Under the pieces are notes generated by a model. It searched no databases and was not told the DNA's origin. It worked only from the letters and a program-made list of their open reading frames with translations. A DNA stretch of 64,000 nt from Sphingomonas sp. IC-11. GTDB taxonomy: Bacteria; Pseudomonadota; Alphaproteobacteria; Sphingomonadales; Sphingomonadaceae. Position numbers and translations under genes: made by a program. The stretch lies in contig NZ_JAJNDU010000004.1 of assembly GCF_021043365.1 (NCBI RefSeq), positions 186,001 through 250,000 on the forward strand, given 5' to 3'. Positions 60,895 through 64,000 of the stretch are shown here, piece by piece. Position 1 is the stretch's first letter. Every line of letters starts with the position of its first letter.

Positions 60895-62532
60895 TCAGCG
60901 GCCCTGGCACTGGAAGTAGACCGAGTTGAAGGTCGGCGGCCCCACGTCCTGAAGCGCGGCATCGGCCGGCCGGATGGTCGTGCGGGTGTCACCCGAGCCG
61001 GCGCCTGCCACCAGGTTGATGCAGCCCTGGCCGGAGCCGGTCTTCACCACGCCGTTGACGAAGGCGAAGTCCGCGCCGCCGCGCAAGCGGATCGCGGCCG
61101 GGGCCGAAGGCGCCGTCTGGATGAAGGTGAAGTTGGCGTAGCGGCCAAAGGTGCGCGGCAGCAGGTCCTCGGCGCCGTTCGAGTCGATCTCGGTCGCGAA
61201 CGAGTCGGCGGTCGCGCCGCCGGCCTTCTGCGCCGCAATGATGAACTGCATGAAACCGCGCCAGCCGTTGTCGACGTCGAAGCCATCGTCGTCCGCACCG
61301 GTCACCACGAAATACTTCAGGTTGGTGGTGCCGCCGAAGATCTCGATGCCATCGTCCGCCGAATTGTGGCTCTGAACATGGTCGATGGTCGTGCCGCTGC
61401 CGGTGCCGCCCAGGGTCAGGCCCTGAAGCTCGTTGCCCTCGCTGATGGCGATGCCGGTGTAGCGGATCTGCACATATTGCAGCGTGCCGGAGTTATCGGC
61501 CTGGTTGGTACCGCCGTAGAAGCGGCCCGGAACGCCCTCGATCGGTGCCTGGCAGGTCGTGCTGGTGCCGCCGGCGTCGTTGCCGGTGGTGCCACCTTGA
61601 TTGTTGCCACCGGTGCCCGCCGCGCAGACCGCGGTCGGTGCGCGGCCGAGCAGGATGAGGCCGCCCCACTGGCCCTGCGTCGAATCGGACACGCCATTGG
61701 CGGTCAGGTTCTGCTGCGAGGTGAAGATGATCGGCGCCGCGGCGGTGCCCACCGCATTGATGCGGCTGCCCCGGTTCACCAGGATCAGGTCGTTCGAGGC
61801 CTCGCTCGAGTCGGCGGCGAGAACAACGCCCGGCGCGATCGTCAGCGTGACGCCCGAGTCCGCTCCCTGCGAGCCGACGTCGACGCCCACTTCGGTCTGC
61901 CCGCGGAAACGGTAGAAGACGCCCGCGATCTTCGGCAGCGTCAGGCTGCTCGTGATCTTTTCCGGAAGGCGGCAGGCGCGGAAACCGGCGACCAGGCCGT
62001 CGTCGGTCGTTCCCGTCGGGCATGCCGCGCCCGCCGCCAGCGTGCCGATATTAGGCACCGCGGTGCAGGCGGTCGTGCTGCCGCCGAAGTTTGCGGAGGA
62101 GGAATTGCAGGTCCAGCCCTGAAACGACGTATCATCAGGCCCGCTTACCGCCCCAACGAAGCTCGTCGGCACGAAGAAATTGCCCAGCGTCGTTGGGTTG
62201 CTCGGCGTGGTCAGCGGCGTGTTGTTGACGGGGTAGATGCCGTTCAGCCCGGCGGCGCCGTTCACATTGTTGTTGGTGCCCGCATTGACCAGCGCGAACT
62301 GCTCGTCGGCGGTGATGGTGACGCCGCTCTGCGTCGTCGCGACGGCGAATTGCGCTGCCGTGATCGGCGAGGGCGTCGGCGTACCCGTCGTCGGCGGCGT
62401 GGGCGTGGGCGCCGGGGTGACGATCACGTCGATGTTGCCCGCCCCCGGCGATGCGACATCGTCCGCGCCGCACCCGGCGAGCAGAAGGCAGGCGGTGCCG
62501 GAAAGAAAGTGGTGGCGGCTGAAGCTGAGCAT
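60895..62532 (-). CDS. Surface or secreted lipoprotein with beta-helix-like repeat region
   Basis: 545 residues. A lipobox (LSGTACLLLAGCGADD) is followed by a Pro/Thr linker (VIVTPAPTPTPPTTGTPTPS), a Cys-containing N-terminal part, then repeats of the kind seen in right-handed parallel beta-helices (SGVTLTIAPGVVLAADSSEASNDL, GSRINAVGTAAAPIIFTS, GGTTNLKYFVVTGADDDGFDVD). It is transcribed ahead of the receptor, 93 bases upstream, likely as one unit. In several alphaproteobacteria such lipoproteins travel through the type II system; here that is inference from location. Confidence 0.82.
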   Translation of the reverse strand: MLSFSRHHFLSGTACLLLAGCGADDVASPGAGNIDVIVTPAPTPTPPTTGTPTPSPITAAQFAVATTQSGVTITADEQFALVNAGTNNNVNGAAGLNGIYPVNNTPLTTPSNPTTLGNFFVPTSFVGAVSGPDDTSFQGWTCNSSSANFGGSTTACTAVPNIGTLAAGAACPTGTTDDGLVAGFRACRLPEKITSSLTLPKIAGVFYRFRGQTEVGVDVGSQGADSGVTLTIAPGVVLAADSSEASNDLILVNRGSRINAVGTAAAPIIFTSQQNLTANGVSDSTQGQWGGLILLGRAPTAVCAAGTGGNNQGGTTGNDAGGTSTTCQAPIEGVPGRFYGGTNQADNSGTLQYVQIRYTGIAISEGNELQGLTLGGTGSGTTIDHVQSHNSADDGIEIFGGTTNLKYFVVTGADDDGFDVDNGWRGFMQFIIAAQKAGGATADSFATEIDSNGAEDLLPRTFGRYANFTFIQTAPSAPAAIRLRGGADFAFVNGVVKTGSGQGCINLVAGAGSGDTRTTIRPADAALQDVGPPTFNSVYFQCQGR

Positions 62533-62724
62533 GTCTCACTCCCGTTGAGCTGATCGGTCCTCCCCTGGACCGCGGGCGAGCCGGGCCACATGCCCGTCCC
62601 CCCTTGAGGAGTGCCGCTAGGCGCGTGACGTGACAGCCAAGTGGAGGTTCAGAGACTCGGGAGTGACGGCGATGTTGCGAAGCCGTGACAATCGCGGCGG
62701 AGTCCGATCGAGCGTCGGATCAGA

Positions 62725-63891
62725 TCACTCGTCGATGCCGAAGTTCAGCGTTCGGGAAACCATCGGGTCCGCCACCCCGACCAGCAGATAGGCGGCAAAT
62801 TGCTTCACCCGCTGCCACAAGCCGGTGACCGCCAGGTAGCGATCCATGGTGATTTCTTCCGACTGGGCGATCTCGCCATCGATATAGGCGCGGACATGAT
62901 CGGCGAACGCCACGTCCTCGATCCGCAGCATCAGCTCCAGGTTGATGAACAGGCTGCGCATGTCGAAATTGGCGCTGCCGATGTGCACTGCCCGGTCCAC
63001 CGCGTACAATTTGGTGTGCAGCTTGGTGGGCAGATACTCGAACACCCTGATCCCGCGCTTCAACAGGCCGCGATAGGTGAAGCGCGCTGCTGCGATGGTG
63101 GCATTGTTGTCCGACTTTCGCGCCGTCACCACGCGCACCACCCTGCCCTTTCGGCCTGCGCGGTCGATCTGCCGCAGCATGGTCGGGCTGGGGGTGAAAT
63201 AGGCCGCGATGATGTCGATCCGCTCGGCACGGCGCATGTCTCCGCGCACCGCTCGTGCCCAGGGCGACAGTCGCCGAGTCGGCCCGCCGATCAGCCACCG
63301 CACCTCGCCCTCCTGCTCGCTCCATTGCGACAGCGCCCGATTGAGGTGGCGAAGCTTGCCTTTCGGCTCCCGCACCCAGGCGTTCAGCGCATCGAAATAG
63401 CCGGCGATGCGCGCGGCGGCCGGCCCTTCCATCAGCAGCCCCAGATCGCGCCACGCCTGGTCGCCGGCGGTGCCGAAATAATCATCCTCGATATTGAAGC
63501 CGCCAACGATGATCCGCGGCGCCGCTTCCTCCGCATCGGCCAACGCCAGCTTCTGGTGATTGCGCAGGAGATAGCGCCGGCCCAGCCGGGGCACGAACCG
63601 GCAGACCGAAATTCCGGCCGCCTCCAGCGGATCGAAAAAGCGCCGGTCTGCCGCCTCGTCGCTGCCGAAGCCGTCGACGATCAGCGACACCTCGACACCT
63701 CGGTTGGCGGCGTCGATCAAAGCCTCGTTGACCCGCTCCCCCGCGTGATCGTCCGCATATATGTAGTAGAGCATCCGCAGCGAGCGGCGGGCGCCCTCGA
63801 TCAGGTCGATCAGGGCATTCAGTCGCTCCGGCCCTTCGATCAGCAGGGTCAGCTGGTTGCCGGCGACGGTGAAGGGACGCGCATCGTTCAT
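62725..63891 (-). CDS. Phospholipase D-like / cardiolipin synthase family enzyme
   Basis: 388 residues with two HKD-type motifs: LRNHQKLALADAEEAAPRIIVGGFNI (first, HxK with later GG) and LHTKLYAVDRAVHIGSANFDMRSL (second, HxK-N4-D with GSANFD). The pair forms one active site that exchanges phosphatidyl groups. It lacks the N-terminal membrane helices of ClsA, so it resembles ClsB. GIDE ends the protein. Alternatives are other PLD-family nucleases or toxins, but the MLYYIYADDHAGERVNEALIDAA block fits lipid enzymes. Confidence 0.92.
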   Translation of the reverse strand: MNDARPFTVAGNQLTLLIEGPERLNALIDLIEGARRSLRMLYYIYADDHAGERVNEALIDAANRGVEVSLIVDGFGSDEAADRRFFDPLEAAGISVCRFVPRLGRRYLLRNHQKLALADAEEAAPRIIVGGFNIEDDYFGTAGDQAWRDLGLLMEGPAAARIAGYFDALNAWVREPKGKLRHLNRALSQWSEQEGEVRWLIGGPTRRLSPWARAVRGDMRRAERIDIIAAYFTPSPTMLRQIDRAGRKGRVVRVVTARKSDNNATIAAARFTYRGLLKRGIRVFEYLPTKLHTKLYAVDRAVHIGSANFDMRSLFINLELMLRIEDVAFADHVRAYIDGEIAQSEEITMDRYLAVTGLWQRVKQFAAYLLVGVADPMVSRTLNFGIDE

Positions 63892-63941
63892 TGCGGGCTG
63901 ACTTGGACTGCGCGGGCCACGGCGGCAAGGATGCGGATTCC

Positions 63942-63970
63942 TTGACTTGGCGGGCCCTTGGGCCTAGATC
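63942..63970 (+). promoter_or_regulatory. Sigma70-type promoter pointing off the right edge
   Basis: TTGACT (63942-63947), 17-base spacer, TAGATC (63965-63970). The spacing is ideal and -35 nearly perfect. It likely serves a gene beyond base 64,000, divergent from the phospholipase gene. Confidence 0.55.
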
Positions 63971-64000
63971 GCCTGCCTTCATCCAGCAGTAGTTTAGCGA

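Noticed and set aside
1..64000. CRISPR arrays, rRNA genes and insertion sequences
   Set aside because: No regularly spaced direct repeats, no rRNA sequence and no transposase gene were found in the window.

Overview
The window reads as a high-GC alphaproteobacterial chromosome, most likely a sphingomonad (Sphingomonadales). The grounds are the TIGR02300 protein / aroA / cmk / rpsA / ihfB order, a class II-type EPSP synthase, two TonB-dependent receptors, a complete gspC-N type II secretion operon, ccmCDE, and dense use of ATGA/GTGA start-stop overlaps. No sequence search was possible, so the taxon is an inference.

Region 1 (1-14,800) is a metal-resistance block. At the left is a Cd/Zn/Co-type set on the minus strand: a CDF transporter, a small secreted protein, czcC, czcB and the first 69 codons of czcA, all downstream of a MerR-type promoter beside a CadR-like regulator. 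Next is a copper set: a Cys-rich four-helix copper-storage-type protein, copD and copC on the minus strand, a CnrY-CnrX-CnrH-like sensor/ECF sigma module, the multicopper oxidase copA, copB, a PepSY protein, two DUF305 proteins, a DUF411 protein and small Cys/Met-rich periplasmic proteins. Six of the transcription units here start downstream of the same bipartite element, TGAGGG-N15-GCGTA. This element is the best candidate for the promoter recognised by the CnrH-like sigma factor, and I regard it as the most interesting signal in the window. A glutaredoxin-MauE fusion with its own MerR regulator and a mer-like operator closes the block.

Region 2 (14,800-21,600) is mobile-element debris. It holds a serine resolvase, a truncated PIWI (Argonaute) domain on the minus strand, broken F-type conjugation genes (traH fragment on plus; traN, trbC, traU fragment and traC fragment on minus) and a tyrosine recombinase, followed by an apparently non-coding stretch.

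Region 3 (21,600-29,100) is an accessory metabolic island: an APC permease, a threonine-synthase-like PLP enzyme, a cystathionine lyase-like PLP enzyme, a divergent LysR regulator and a TonB-dependent receptor. It stops just before a tRNA-Ala gene.

Region 4 (29,500-46,400) is core genome: tRNA-Ala(GGC), a TIGR02300 protein, aroA, an alpha/beta hydrolase, cmk, rpsA, ihfB, tRNA-Leu(TAA), a solute-binding lipoprotein, a DUF4112 protein, anmK, rimO, tRNA-Met(CAT), a 2'-5' RNA ligase family protein, kup, a DUF3072 protein, a cytochrome c maturation cluster (ccmC, ccmD, ccmE, TPR protein), an amino-acid dehydrogenase and tRNA-His(GTG).

Region 5 (46,500-64,000) is the export region. The type II secretion operon gspCDEFGHIJKLMN runs on the minus strand. 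Upstream of it, also on the minus strand, lie a second TonB-dependent receptor, a beta-helix-type lipoprotein and a phospholipase D/cardiolipin synthase-like enzyme. A sigma70-type promoter points off the right edge.
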